Source: UBA5429 sp942493315
GTDB taxonomy: Bacteria; Bacteroidota; Bacteroidia; Bacteroidales; WCHB1-69
DNA length: 64,000 nt
NCBI GenBank assembly: GCA_942493315.1
Contig: OW818690.1
Span: 1 to 64,000, forward strand
Reading direction: 5' to 3'
The notes beneath the pieces were generated by a model. The model worked only from the letters and a program-made list of their open reading frames with translations. It searched no databases and was not told the DNA's origin. Position numbers and translations under genes: made by a program. Below are positions 50,193 through 57,831 of the stretch, piece after piece (position 1 is the stretch's first letter; every line of letters starts with the position of its first letter).

Positions 50193-50234
50193 GAGACTGG
50201 GGACTGGAGACTAGGGACGGGGAATTGGGGATGG
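50193..50234 (+). repeat. heptamer tandem repeat (GRGACTR), 6 units
   Basis: Units GAGACTG, GGGACTG, GAGACTA, GGGACGG, GGAATTG, GGGATGG in register, decaying to the right. It directly follows the octamer array. Confidence 0.8.
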
Positions 50235-50249
50235 GAACAAGATTTTTTT

Positions 50250-50257
50250 TATATTTG
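50250..50257 (+). promoter_or_regulatory. promoter -7 box of the OmpA-like remnant
   Basis: TATATTTG matches TAnnTTTG, 20 bases before the ATG at 50277. Confidence 0.55.
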
Positions 50258-50270
50258 CAGAATAATTTGA

Positions 50271-50596
50271 ATGGGTATGAAACAAATTATTTTTTTAATT
50301 TTCATGATTGGGTTTATCGGAGTGGGTAAAAGCCAGACATTTACATTAGCTGATAGTAGTGTTCAAAAATATGATATGCTGCGGATTTATCATATTCAAT
50401 TTTATTTAGGCAAGGGAGAAATATTTCCGAATAGTTATCCTTTTTTGGATAGTTTGGCAGATTTTCTTACAAAACATCAGGAGATTAAGGTCATGGAGGT
50501 GAGGTGTCATATCGATACAAGGTGGGTTTCACTAAAAATGCAGCGCATCTCAAAAATCGAAGGATTGAGTTTGTTATAATGGAAGTTGGAAAGTAA
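50271..50596 (+). pseudogene. OmpA-like remnant, deleted and frameshifted
   Basis: The frame from 50271 (or ATG 50277) encodes a signal peptide (MKQIIFLIFMIGFIGVGKSQ) and the first part of an OmpA-type peptidoglycan-binding domain: FPNSYPFLDSLADFL, then EVRCHIDTR in place of the usual EVRGHTD. It stops at 50579 after unrelated residues. The other frame (50534-50596) reads KNAAHLKNRRIEFVIMEVGK, the typical end of an OmpA domain (NRRIEFVI). The 40 or so residues that should lie between are missing. So the gene has lost its middle and shifted frame. A short functional protein cannot be excluded because a promoter and start remain. Confidence 0.75.
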
Positions 50597-50667
50597 CTGT
50601 GAAACAATCTTTTCCATTTTTCATAATGTAATTGAATAAAGTCCTTTACCTTATACCAATTATTAAC

Positions 50668-50779
50668 TGATAGCTGATAGCTGATAACTGATAGCTGATA
50701 GCTGATAACTGATAGCTGATAACTGATAGCTGATAACTGATAGCTGATAGCTGATAACTGATAGCTGATAGCTGATAAC
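50668..50779 (+). repeat. heptamer tandem array (TGATARC), 16 units
   Basis: Sixteen consecutive 7-bp units, ten TGATAGC and six TGATAAC, in unbroken register, ending 30 bases before the next promoter box. Confidence 0.95.
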
Positions 50780-50809
50780 TTATTTGTTAAATGTTATCTG
50801 TTAATTTAT

Positions 50810-50817
50810 TACTTTTG
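50810..50817 (+). promoter_or_regulatory. promoter -7 box of the nucleoside kinase
   Basis: TACTTTTG matches TAnnTTTG, 18 bases before the ATG at 50836, so the frame start at 50791 is not used. Confidence 0.7.
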
Positions 50818-50835
50818 CATTTTAAATTGAAAACC

Positions 50836-52491
50836 ATGAATGTTGACGTTTTTTGTAAAAATCTGGATGCCCCTATTGTTGTTCCTTATGGCTCTACACT
50901 CAAAGAGATTGCTGAAATCCATCAAATTAAGGGAGGACTTCCATTTTTGGGTGGTTTAGTGAACAATAAAGTGCGTTCATTGAGCTATCGGGTGCATAAG
51001 CCCAGTATGATCGAGTTTTTTGATATGAGTAGTACTTATGGGATTGAGATGTATACCCGCTCTTTGTTTTTTGTGCTCTATAAAGCGATTCATGATTTGT
51101 ATCCATCTGCCATTCTGCACGTACTTCACTCTATTTCAGGTGGAAAATATTGTGAATTAGAAAACTTACCGGTACAACTAAATACGGATATCGTAGCTAA
51201 AATTCAAAAAAAAATGATGGAGATAGTTGCTCAAAACTATCCCCTTATCAGAAAAGAGATTTTGTCAGAACAAGCTTTTAGGGAAAGAGTATATAACGAT
51301 AGTGACAATGAATTAGATATTTTCTTGGACAGATCAAAGTTTTTTACAACAGTTTATCAATTGGAAGATGTTGTCAATTATTATTACAGCCATTTGCTTC
51401 CTTCAACCGGATATCTCAAGTTGTTTTCACTGGAACTTTATGAAAGCGGATTATTATTAAAAATACCTCATCGGAAAAGGCCCACATCCATTCCTCAGAC
51501 ACGCAAAATGCCGAAACTTTTTACAGTTTACAAACAGTTCAAAGAGTGGGGAAAAAGGATTGGAGTTCCCTATATCAGTGATCTCAATAAAAAGATTGAA
51601 AAAAAAGATATTGGAGATCTGATATTAACTACGGAAGCATTGCATGAGAAAATCTGGGCCAATACGGCGGATGAGATCATGAAAAGAGGATCGAAAATGG
51701 TATTGATCAGTGGCCCAACCAGTTCCGGTAAGACAACTTCCTGCAAACGACTTTCTGTACAATTAAGTGTCCTTGGATACCATCCGGTACAGATTTCTGT
51801 AGATGATTTTTTTGTTGAACGTACTGAAACCCCTTTAGATGAACATGGCAATTACGATTTTGAAGCTCTGGAAGCGATCGATTTAAAACTATTCAACAAC
51901 ACATTACTTAGCCTGTTACATGGCGACGAGGTAGAGATTCCCAGATTTAACTTCACCTTAGGCACAAAAGAGTGGGTTGGACATAAACTCAAAATGCAAC
52001 CCAACTCCATTTTAGTAGTTGAGGGGATCCATTGTTTAAATCCCAAACTAACAGAATTAATAGATGAAAGTACCAAATATAAGATCTTTGTATCCGCACT
52101 CACTTCATTATCGATTGACAAAATGAATCCGATACCCACCACTGACAATCGTTTAATACGTAGAATCATCAGAGATTACAACTACCGTGGATATTCGGCA
52201 GTCAATACTTTAAATCGCTGGCCCAGTGTAAGAAACGGGGAAGAGAAAAATATATTCCCATATCAGGAAAATGCGGATATGATGTTTAATACGTCATTAG
52301 TATATGAATTAGGGGTATTAAAACCTTATGCTTTACCGATTTTATTGGAAGTACCGGAGACCTCTCCGGAGTATGCGGAAGCAGCACGATTGCTCACTTT
52401 TCTATCCTATTTCAAACCAATTCCGGAAGAGATAATACCGGGGACATCCATTTTAAGAGAGTTTGTAGGAGGAAGTAAGTTTTCCTATTAG
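50836..52491 (+). CDS. TGS-domain nucleoside (uridine-type) kinase
   Basis: This 551-residue protein joins three parts: an N-terminal TGS-like domain (about 1-62), a ThrRS/AlaRS second-domain-like segment with H-x3-H (HVLHSISGGKYCEL, about 95-108), and a C-terminal P-loop kinase of the uridine kinase/phosphoribulokinase group. The P-loop is GPTSSGKTT (293-301). SVDDFFVER holds the substrate-side Asp residues, and VVEGIHCLNPKL is the Walker B-like block. Such fusions occur in Bacteroidota and Firmicutes and are annotated as nucleoside kinases; the synthetase-like half suggests a link to nucleotides or tRNA, which is inference. Confidence 0.87.
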   Translation: MNVDVFCKNLDAPIVVPYGSTLKEIAEIHQIKGGLPFLGGLVNNKVRSLSYRVHKPSMIEFFDMSSTYGIEMYTRSLFFVLYKAIHDLYPSAILHVLHSISGGKYCELENLPVQLNTDIVAKIQKKMMEIVAQNYPLIRKEILSEQAFRERVYNDSDNELDIFLDRSKFFTTVYQLEDVVNYYYSHLLPSTGYLKLFSLELYESGLLLKIPHRKRPTSIPQTRKMPKLFTVYKQFKEWGKRIGVPYISDLNKKIEKKDIGDLILTTEALHEKIWANTADEIMKRGSKMVLISGPTSSGKTTSCKRLSVQLSVLGYHPVQISVDDFFVERTETPLDEHGNYDFEALEAIDLKLFNNTLLSLLHGDEVEIPRFNFTLGTKEWVGHKLKMQPNSILVVEGIHCLNPKLTELIDESTKYKIFVSALTSLSIDKMNPIPTTDNRLIRRIIRDYNYRGYSAVNTLNRWPSVRNGEEKNIFPYQENADMMFNTSLVYELGVLKPYALPILLEVPETSPEYAEAARLLTFLSYFKPIPEEIIPGTSILREFVGGSKFSY

Positions 52492-52504
52492 GCCATTCGA
52501 TGTA

Positions 52505-52553
52505 GACTACGGACTACGGCCCACGGACTACAGACTACCGACTACGGACTACG
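52505..52553 (+). repeat. heptamer tandem repeat (GACTACG), 7 units
   Basis: Units GACTACG, GACTACG, GCCCACG, GACTACA, GACTACC, GACTACG, GACTACG in register, starting 13 bases after the nucleoside kinase stop. The word class is the same as at 31309. Confidence 0.92.
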
Positions 52554-52598
52554 GAGGAAAGAATAATGAATAGTGAAAAAAGTCGGCGGTCGGCACAC

Positions 52599-52668
52599 TT
52601 TTTACTTTTTACTTTTTACTTTTTACTTATTACTTATTACTTATTACTTTTTACTTTTTACTTTTTAC
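52599..52668 (+). repeat. heptamer tandem array (TTWTTAC), 10 units
   Basis: Ten in-register units: four TTTTTAC, three TTATTAC, three TTTTTAC. TTATTAC is the same word as in the large 43147 array. Confidence 0.93.
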
Positions 52669-52702
52669 TTTAAAAAACTATTCACTATTAGTTATTCACT
52701 AT

Positions 52703-52883
52703 TTTGGGCATTCCGGCACCATCCATCCCAAACCCCACCCTGCTGCCGTCGGGCTTGTTCCGGGGTCCGCTTCGCTCCCGTACTTCGCTACACTTCGCTT
52801 AAACAAACTTTCTCCCTTTCTCAAATAAATCGCGGCGCTCGTTCCAGCTCGTACCGCTTCGCGCCCTTCACATCCCTAATGCG
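52703..52883. repeat. GC-rich structured intergenic element, copy B
   Basis: The block opens TTTTGGGCATTCCGGCACC, has GCCGTCGGGCT about 43 bases in and closes with CATCCCTAATGCG. It shares its opening and GCCGTCGG block with copy A at 13841. The closing CCCTAATGCGAAAAACC recurs inverted at 55014-55030. G+C is well above that of the flanks. Confidence 0.6.
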
Positions 52884-52906
52884 AAAAACCGCTAACGCGG
52901 TTTTTT
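52884..52906. terminator. bidirectional intrinsic terminator
   Basis: A perfect stem AAAAACCGC / GCGGTTTTT with a 4-nt loop and T or A tracts on both sides. It closes the GC-rich element. No gene ends close by on either strand. Confidence 0.65.
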
Positions 52907-53138
52907 AGTGAATAGTGAAGTATGTATCTTCAACTTTTAATCCTTTAACCAGCGAAGCGTTCAACCTTTGAACAATAAAGTCTGCCGACCACCGACAGCC
53001 GTCTGCAGACTTTCCTAGCTCTGTAGGAGTGTCATCTTCGTAGCAGATGAATGTGTTGTGATGTTCCAGAGGGGCATCTTAAATAACAAGAAATTGGATC
53101 TGTGACCGTTATTTTTTATGACGGTGTTTTAGGTGGAG

Positions 53139-53753
53139 TTATTTTTTCATCATTTTTTTATTTTCAATCCGCTTTATGATCTCAAAAGATGCTGTAAAAA
53201 TCAAAGCGATAAATAAAAACCAATATGACATTTTGTCAAATACCGGATTTTTACCATTTAAGAAAGTTCTTAAAATCAGGTCAAGCAAAATCATTCCCAT
53301 TCCGATCCATATCATATAGTCGTACTTTTTGCGTTTAATCGCACGAATCCAACTTTGATATTTGTCTTTATCCGGGAAAACTTTATCAAGTTTATCAAAA
53401 TACACTTTAGACTCCTTATACTTTTTTAAATTGTATAATGCACGAGCCTTATGAAATAGAATCAACTCATAATATGGAATATCGAAAAGATTTCCTTTTT
53501 GGTATTCCGGGAAATTTTCCATTAAATCAATAGCTTTATCAAAGTAAAGAACACTCTTTTTTAAATAACCCGAATCTTCAAGCAATATAGCATAATCACA
53601 TGTCAAATGCATAGCATAATCATAATCGCTCAAAATCGACAAATCTACATTATTTATTAAATCAATATTTGATTCGTATGTATCAATAAACAATCGAGGT
53701 TTTCTCGGCGTTTTTTGATCGTACAAATGATCGTGTAATTCTTTAATTGTCAT
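53139..53753 (-). CDS. TPR-like membrane protein
   Basis: This 204-residue protein has a helical repeat region (about 45-135) with TPR-like pairs, for example SGYLKKSVLYFDKAIDLMEN and ALYNLKKYKESKVYFDKL. Two hydrophobic helices follow (about 147-163 and 178-194), then a basic tail ending MMKK. There is no signal peptide, so the repeats should face the cytoplasm. I do not recognise a family. It may be a cassette-type orphan, since it stands beside the inverted-repeat-flanked gene at 53905. Confidence 0.7.
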   Translation of the reverse strand: MTIKELHDHLYDQKTPRKPRLFIDTYESNIDLINNVDLSILSDYDYAMHLTCDYAILLEDSGYLKKSVLYFDKAIDLMENFPEYQKGNLFDIPYYELILFHKARALYNLKKYKESKVYFDKLDKVFPDKDKYQSWIRAIKRKKYDYMIWIGMGMILLDLILRTFLNGKNPVFDKMSYWFLFIALIFTASFEIIKRIENKKMMKK

Positions 53754-53889
53754 ATTGTATCGTTGTTTTCATATTCTACAAAGTTGACTCTTAAACTTGC
53801 TAGGCTTTCGTGTCAATTGGCCAGCGAGTGTTAGTTTAATTTTTCATTTATTTTTGTCTACATGGAGCAGGGCCACATTAATTTTAGCG

Positions 53890-54462
53890 TTTGTTAGGCA
53901 CAAGCTATTTAATATTAATTGTTAGTATTTCTATCCGTTTATTATCTGAATCCAATTTCTCTATACATTGAATATTCATTAAGTTATCATATTTTACTAG
54001 ATACTTTATATTGTAAAATTCATCAATTATCTCACTAATCAATGCTAAATTATCCTTGTTGTAATCGAAATAATAAGATAAAGGAAAAACCCCTGAAATT
54101 AAACTACCTTGATAATAATACATTGATAATTTGCCTTCATTGTCAAATTGATACTTAGTAATAATGTTTTGTTTCTCAAAATTTGAAAATCCAGCTGTAT
54201 CAGGCTTTATCCAAAAAATGTTTGTAGGAATTTTGGGTGGATATCCAAATTTCTCTAAGCATAGCTTTAAGTCAAATTTAGAACTATCAGGTATTATAAA
54301 AGCGTTTAATAAGGAATCATTTCCATTAATACTTGTTAAGGTGGCTATAACCCATTTATCCTGACACTTACAATCAAATCCAGATAAAAGTACAATCAAA
54401 ATAATCATTAAACTTAGTACCCTTTTTTTCATGTTGGTAATGTTTTTAGCTTGTGCCTAACT
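53890..54462 (-). mobile_element. cassette-like unit between 15-bp inverted repeats
   Basis: GTTAGGCACAAGCTA at 53890-53904 and its exact inverse TAGCTTGTGCCTAAC at 54448-54462 enclose one gene, the first touching its stop codon and the second 15 bases before its start. The outer seven bases (GTTAGGC/GCCTAAC) fit the attC core consensus of integron cassettes. A full attC hairpin could not be folded by eye, and no integrase gene is in the window. Cassette identity is therefore only a hypothesis. Confidence 0.45.
53905..54432 (-). CDS. secreted protein of unknown function
   Basis: This 175-residue protein has a signal peptide (MKKRVLSLMIILIVLLSGFD, perhaps cut before CKCQ). There are two Cys near the cut site but no proper lipobox order. 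The rest is a mix of strands and helices ending NKRIEILTINIK. I do not recognise a domain. It fills the space between two 15-bp inverted repeats, with only 15 bases from repeat to start codon, which suggests it moves as a unit. Confidence 0.7.
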   Translation of the reverse strand: MKKRVLSLMIILIVLLSGFDCKCQDKWVIATLTSINGNDSLLNAFIIPDSSKFDLKLCLEKFGYPPKIPTNIFWIKPDTAGFSNFEKQNIITKYQFDNEGKLSMYYYQGSLISGVFPLSYYFDYNKDNLALISEIIDEFYNIKYLVKYDNLMNIQCIEKLDSDNKRIEILTINIK

Positions 54463-54676
54463 CATTTATATATTCACTTCAAAACCTTAAAAAAGTGTAT
54501 AAATCTGTCTAATTGTGTATCAATTTTGCACTTTTTGAAGAGTTTTGTGGTGTTTTTTCCGTTTGCAAATATATAAAAAAATGAATACTGAATAATGAAT
54601 AATGAAAAAAGTCGGCGGTCCGTAGTCGGCAGACGAGAAAAATTATTGAATAGGAGTAAAATAGCAATATTATACC

Positions 54677-54711
54677 TTAGCCATTCACCCTTAGCCATTC
54701 ACCCTTAGCCC
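54677..54711 (+). repeat. heptamer tandem repeat (TTAGCCA/TTCACCC), 5 units
   Basis: Alternating TTAGCCA and TTCACCC units, then TTAGCCC, in register. The word class is the same as at 18832. Confidence 0.88.
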
Positions 54712-54976
54712 TATTTTTTCCGTTTTTTTGGAGCTCAAAGTTATAAGAAGTTTAAAAAAGTTACACAAAATAGATTTTCTTTAACTTTGTGAGAACTTAG
54801 AGAAACTTAGAGAACCTAAAAGAATCCGTTTAAATCCACGTTTGAAAATCCGCGGCATCCGCGTTCCAATTTATTGTATTTAACGACTGAATTTCGTATC
54901 GAAACGCCGATGCCAAAATAATGAATAATGGACTATAGACAGGGGACTGGATACCTGAGTAATACTGAAAACTAAA

Positions 54977-55004
54977 ACCCAAGACCCAATACCCAAAACC
55001 CTGC
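54977..55004 (+). repeat. heptamer tandem repeat (ACCCAAR), 4 units
   Basis: Units ACCCAAG, ACCCAAT, ACCCAAA, ACCCTGC in register. Confidence 0.75.
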
Positions 55005-55140
55005 AAAACCGAAGGTTTTTCGCATTAGGGCGAAGGCCAGATACACCGCAAGTTGAGCTGCTTAGGGGATGAAAAATTAGTTAATATCTAATAGTGAATA
55101 GTATTGTGCTAATTATAAATAAAAAATGAATAGAGCTATC

Positions 55141-55205
55141 GAGCACACGAGCATTCGAGCACATTGAGCATTCGAGCACACGAGCATTCGAGCATTCGAG
55201 CATTC
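55141..55205 (+). repeat. octamer tandem repeat (GAGCATTC/GAGCACAC), 8 units
   Basis: Eight units of 8 bp (one of 9), GAGCATTC alternating with GAGCACAC. The array ends 2 bases from the mnmD stop codon. Confidence 0.92.
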
Positions 55206-55207
55206 GA

Positions 55208-55876
55208 TTATTTCGTGGCTCTTAGTATTTCTCTTTTGCCTATCGGACCGGGGAGTTTTTCGATTTGGAATCCGGCTGCTTTTAAAGCTCTTTTTACGAT
55301 TCCTTTTGTACAATAGGTAACCAAAACTCCACCAGGATTCATGGCGTGATAAACCATTTCGAAGCGTTCCTGCGTCCACATTTCCGGTTGTTTATCGGGT
55401 GAAAAAGGATCAAAATAGACCAAGTCGAACTGATTGTAATCAAATAAAAGTTGGGTAAAAGAGATCTCTTTTTTTTTCAGAAAAATAGAATTTTGTACAT
55501 TTTGAATTGATTCCCAGGGTAGTTGATGAATGTGATTGAAAAGGGGTTGATTCTCAGGACTTGTCAAGTTTGGATAATTGAGTGCCGAATACTCCGTTTC
55601 GTTCAAAGGATACAACTCAATACCTTCATAATAAAGATTATAATTCAATATTTCAGGCCGGATACAGGTAAGAAAACAATTCAAACCTGTGCCAAATCCA
55701 ATCTCTAAAATGGAGATTTTTCCATTCAATTTGGGCAGCACATATAACAAGCCATTTTCAATAAAAATATGGATAGCCTCTTGAATGGCGCCGAATTTGG
55801 AGTGAAATTGCTCCTGAATCGACTCCACATAAAGGGAAGAGGAGCCATCTTCAGTGATTACGATCTCTCTTTTCAT
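55208..55876 (-). CDS. mnmD: tRNA 5-methylaminomethyl-2-thiouridine methyltransferase, MnmD type
   Basis: This 222-residue SAM-dependent enzyme corresponds to the methyltransferase half of MnmC, which finishes mnm5s2U at the wobble position of some tRNAs. The SAM site is EIGFGTGLNCFLT (about 57-69). The hallmark block is FDLVYFDPFSPDKQPEMWT (about 150-168). The C-terminal TYCTKGIVKRALKAAGF and PGPIGKREILRA fit. The oxidase half is absent, as in stand-alone MnmD. It is last in an operon with the acyltransferase (2 bp) and deacetylase-like genes. Confidence 0.93.
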   Translation of the reverse strand: MKREIVITEDGSSSLYVESIQEQFHSKFGAIQEAIHIFIENGLLYVLPKLNGKISILEIGFGTGLNCFLTCIRPEILNYNLYYEGIELYPLNETEYSALNYPNLTSPENQPLFNHIHQLPWESIQNVQNSIFLKKKEISFTQLLFDYNQFDLVYFDPFSPDKQPEMWTQERFEMVYHAMNPGGVLVTYCTKGIVKRALKAAGFQIEKLPGPIGKREILRATK

Positions 55877-55878
55877 GC

Positions 55879-56745
55879 TTAAAAGTGGTAAATTGTTTTC
55901 CCGTTTTGAGCTAATTGTTCCATTTTCTGATACAACTTAAGTGCATCGCATCTGAAATAGTTTACGCCATGATATCTGAATTGTTGTCCAATAAATTTGG
56001 GGATATTTTTACTAAAAAAGGAAACCACATCCCTTTGTTTAATCCCTTTTTGAGGAAAGCGTGTAGGGACTTGTAATGTATTGCCCTCCGGTGTAATCAC
56101 CTTACCGTAAAGCACTTCCTCTGAAAGGGTTGCGAGTGGGAATTGTTCTTTCATCACATCTTCCACACAATGTACAAACGACAAACTTACCACTTTTTCG
56201 CCCAATCCAATGATTTTAGAAGGGTATTGTAACATTAAAAACCAGGGACTTTTTTCGCCACAGGGAAAAATGTCAGTATGGTGTTGATTTGTAAGTTCTT
56301 CAGCTCTTTTACCAATAGCACAAACGCTCACTGTAGGATGCCAGCTTCTGAATGCACCGGGTTCATTTTTCGCCAATTGATTCAAAAATCCCAATGTGGT
56401 TTTAGAGTTGGCAACATCAAAAACGGAATCGTGCTTTCTAAGATAATCTTCAGCTCTTCCCGTATAATGCCAGCATGGGAAAAGCAGGGTTCCCTCCTCT
56501 CCTACCGATTCCTTCAACAATTCCAGCATTTTTTTTGGTGGAAAAGTAACATTCATTTTACTCATTGCACTATGAACAAAAACGATATCTCCATTTTGGA
56601 CGTTCAGTTTAGTACGGAGAAAAGTCAGAAACTCCTCTTCATTCATTTTTTTTATCCATTTTTTCACAAACTTGTAGTACCTTCTGGATAGTTTTCTGAA
56701 CCAGTCATTTGGTATTACTTTATATATAAAATCAATTGTTTTCAT
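55879..56745 (-). CDS. AAC(3)-family N-acetyltransferase-like protein
   Basis: This 288-residue protein of the Antibiotic_NAT family is named after aminoglycoside 3-N-acetyltransferases. Family blocks are GDIVFVHSAMSKMN (about 53-66), EGTLLFPCWHYTGR (near 85-98), RSWHPTVSVCAIGKRAEEL and GEKSPWFLML. Many homologues act on cell-surface sugars rather than drugs. Here the neighbour is a polysaccharide deacetylase-like gene 4 bp upstream, which points to sugar modification. A basic stretch (KLSRRYYKFVKKWIKKMN) comes before the domain. Resistance should not be assumed. Confidence 0.82.
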   Translation of the reverse strand: MKTIDFIYKVIPNDWFRKLSRRYYKFVKKWIKKMNEEEFLTFLRTKLNVQNGDIVFVHSAMSKMNVTFPPKKMLELLKESVGEEGTLLFPCWHYTGRAEDYLRKHDSVFDVANSKTTLGFLNQLAKNEPGAFRSWHPTVSVCAIGKRAEELTNQHHTDIFPCGEKSPWFLMLQYPSKIIGLGEKVVSLSFVHCVEDVMKEQFPLATLSEEVLYGKVITPEGNTLQVPTRFPQKGIKQRDVVSFFSKNIPKFIGQQFRYHGVNYFRCDALKLYQKMEQLAQNGKTIYHF

Positions 56746-56749
56746 ATTT

Positions 56750-57763
56750 TTAATATATAATATCTATATTTTTAAATGTTTTGATATTCAATGAATTATT
56801 GTCATTTTTCTGGATATCATCGATCAATTGTTCGAGCAGAAAGATAGAATAATCTCCCATTGCTTTAGGATGACCGATCAGACAAAAAGCTATTTTATCC
56901 TCATTTTTATGCATTTTAAGATGATATTGGATCATCGATTTCAGGAAGGAGAATGAATAGGTATAGTTATCGACTGTTACCATTCTGGAACTCAAAAACT
57001 GGTTCCATTTTTCATCAAACGTGTATTTCGTATAGGTATGGATCATTTTGCCTCTATTCACACTTCTGTTTTTAAACCATTTTATTTTCAGAAATGTAGG
57101 AATTTCTAACCACGATTTAGGTTTGGAAGCAATAGGAATCTCGAGGATTTGATGATCCTGATTGATTCCTTTCAAAAACCATTGGGGTTTAGAGGGACAA
57201 ATTCTATAATCCACAACGGAACTATCCGATTTAAAATAGTATCCTTTTGCAATAGATGCATCATATCGAATTCCTTGTTGATAGAGCAGATCCACGATGA
57301 GCGATTGTTTGTTTCCAAAGTTATAGCCACCGGCACGAAAAGCAGTACAATGGTAATCATTTTGCACCTCCTGACCCATAAGATTGAGGGTTTCGACACC
57401 CGTTTGAATAAAAAAACGGATCTCCTGATCATCATAATCGCTTAGTGAAAAGGGTGCATCTGTAATAAATTGATTCTCTTTTATTTCCGTTTTAAGCCAA
57501 TGAGGATGAAGGTGGAGTTGAACATCATGTCCATCCAGGATCATTTGTTGGATTTGTTGTTTAAACCGATCACAAAACTGATCTAATTGATTGTTTTTAA
57601 ACTGAATATAGCATAAAATATCCACAAAAAAGACCAAAGGCACATCCATTTTAAAAGCAGATTTCAACAATTGATCGGTGGGTTCAAACAAGCTCTCTTC
57701 GTAGTTGTTTATAACACCACCCAATGGAAGTTCATAATCGAAAGTGAGTAAAATTGAATGCAT
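56750..57763 (-). CDS. polysaccharide deacetylase-like protein
   Basis: This 337-residue protein is of the NodB-like (beta/alpha)7 fold. The metal-site pieces are TFDYELPLGG (about 6-15), HLHPHW (about 101-106) and the FRAGGYNFG block (about 151-159). It is close to the subgroup found in surface-polysaccharide loci, without a signal peptide. I chose ATG 57763: a longer frame to 57823 exists but spans two promoter boxes. It starts the operon with the AAC(3)-type gene and mnmD. Confidence 0.82.
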   Translation of the reverse strand: MHSILLTFDYELPLGGVINNYEESLFEPTDQLLKSAFKMDVPLVFFVDILCYIQFKNNQLDQFCDRFKQQIQQMILDGHDVQLHLHPHWLKTEIKENQFITDAPFSLSDYDDQEIRFFIQTGVETLNLMGQEVQNDYHCTAFRAGGYNFGNKQSLIVDLLYQQGIRYDASIAKGYYFKSDSSVVDYRICPSKPQWFLKGINQDHQILEIPIASKPKSWLEIPTFLKIKWFKNRSVNRGKMIHTYTKYTFDEKWNQFLSSRMVTVDNYTYSFSFLKSMIQYHLKMHKNEDKIAFCLIGHPKAMGDYSIFLLEQLIDDIQKNDNNSLNIKTFKNIDIIY

Positions 57764-57785
57764 AGCATTAAGATACAATGAATAC

Positions 57786-57793
57786 GCAAATAT
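57786..57793 (-). promoter_or_regulatory. promoter -7 box of the deacetylase-mnmD operon
   Basis: The minus strand reads TATATTTG, 23 bases before the ATG at 57763. It lies only 15 bp from an oppositely directed box. Confidence 0.65.
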
Positions 57794-57807
57794 AAGAGAA
57801 TTTTCGT

Positions 57808-57815
57808 TACTTTTG
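57808..57815 (+). promoter_or_regulatory. promoter -7 box of the Ig-like lipoprotein operon
   Basis: TACTTTTG matches TAnnTTTG, 16 bases before the ATG at 57832. It overlaps the footprint of the divergent promoter. Confidence 0.65.
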
Positions 57816-57831
57816 CGACTCAATTGGAAAT

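Larger units (their letters stand above)
52492..53138. other. gene-free repeat region
   Basis: No gene is supported; a reading frame at 52573-52908 is made of the repeats. In order the region holds the GACTACR heptamers (52505-52553), a dispersed word shared with 54590-54620, the TTWTTAC heptamers (52599-52668), the GC-rich element copy B (52703-52883), a bidirectional terminator (52884-52906), and then about 230 bases in which I see no signal. Confidence 0.75.
54463..55207. other. gene-free repeat region
   Basis: No gene is supported; frames at 54474-54698 and 55113-55379 run through repeats or a real gene. The region contains the AATGAAAAAAGTCGGCGGTC word shared with 52566-52588, the TTAGCCA heptamers (54677-54711), a TTTTTTTGGAGCTCAAAGT copy shared with 40653, loosely repeated AACTTAGAGA words (54796-54820), the ACCCAAR heptamers, an inverted piece of the GC-rich element (55014-55030), and the GAGCATTC octamers. 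Confidence 0.75.

Noticed and set aside
52573..52908. 111-residue frame on the plus strand
   Set aside because: It consists of heptamer repeats and the GC-rich element; low-complexity Phe/Tyr/Leu text is followed by unrelated sequence, with no start signal.
53754..53889. Complete attC site between the two minus-strand genes
   Set aside because: Only the GCCTAAC core and an AAACGC stretch fit; no matching L' and R' partner could be found by eye.
54474..54698. 74-residue frame on the minus strand
   Set aside because: It runs through dispersed and heptamer repeats and has no recognisable domain.
55113..55379. 88-residue frame on the minus strand
   Set aside because: It overlaps mnmD in another frame and ends in the GAGCATTC octamers.
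55879..56745. Calling the AAC(3)-family gene an aminoglycoside resistance gene
   Set aside because: The neighbours point to sugar modification, and the family includes many non-resistance enzymes.
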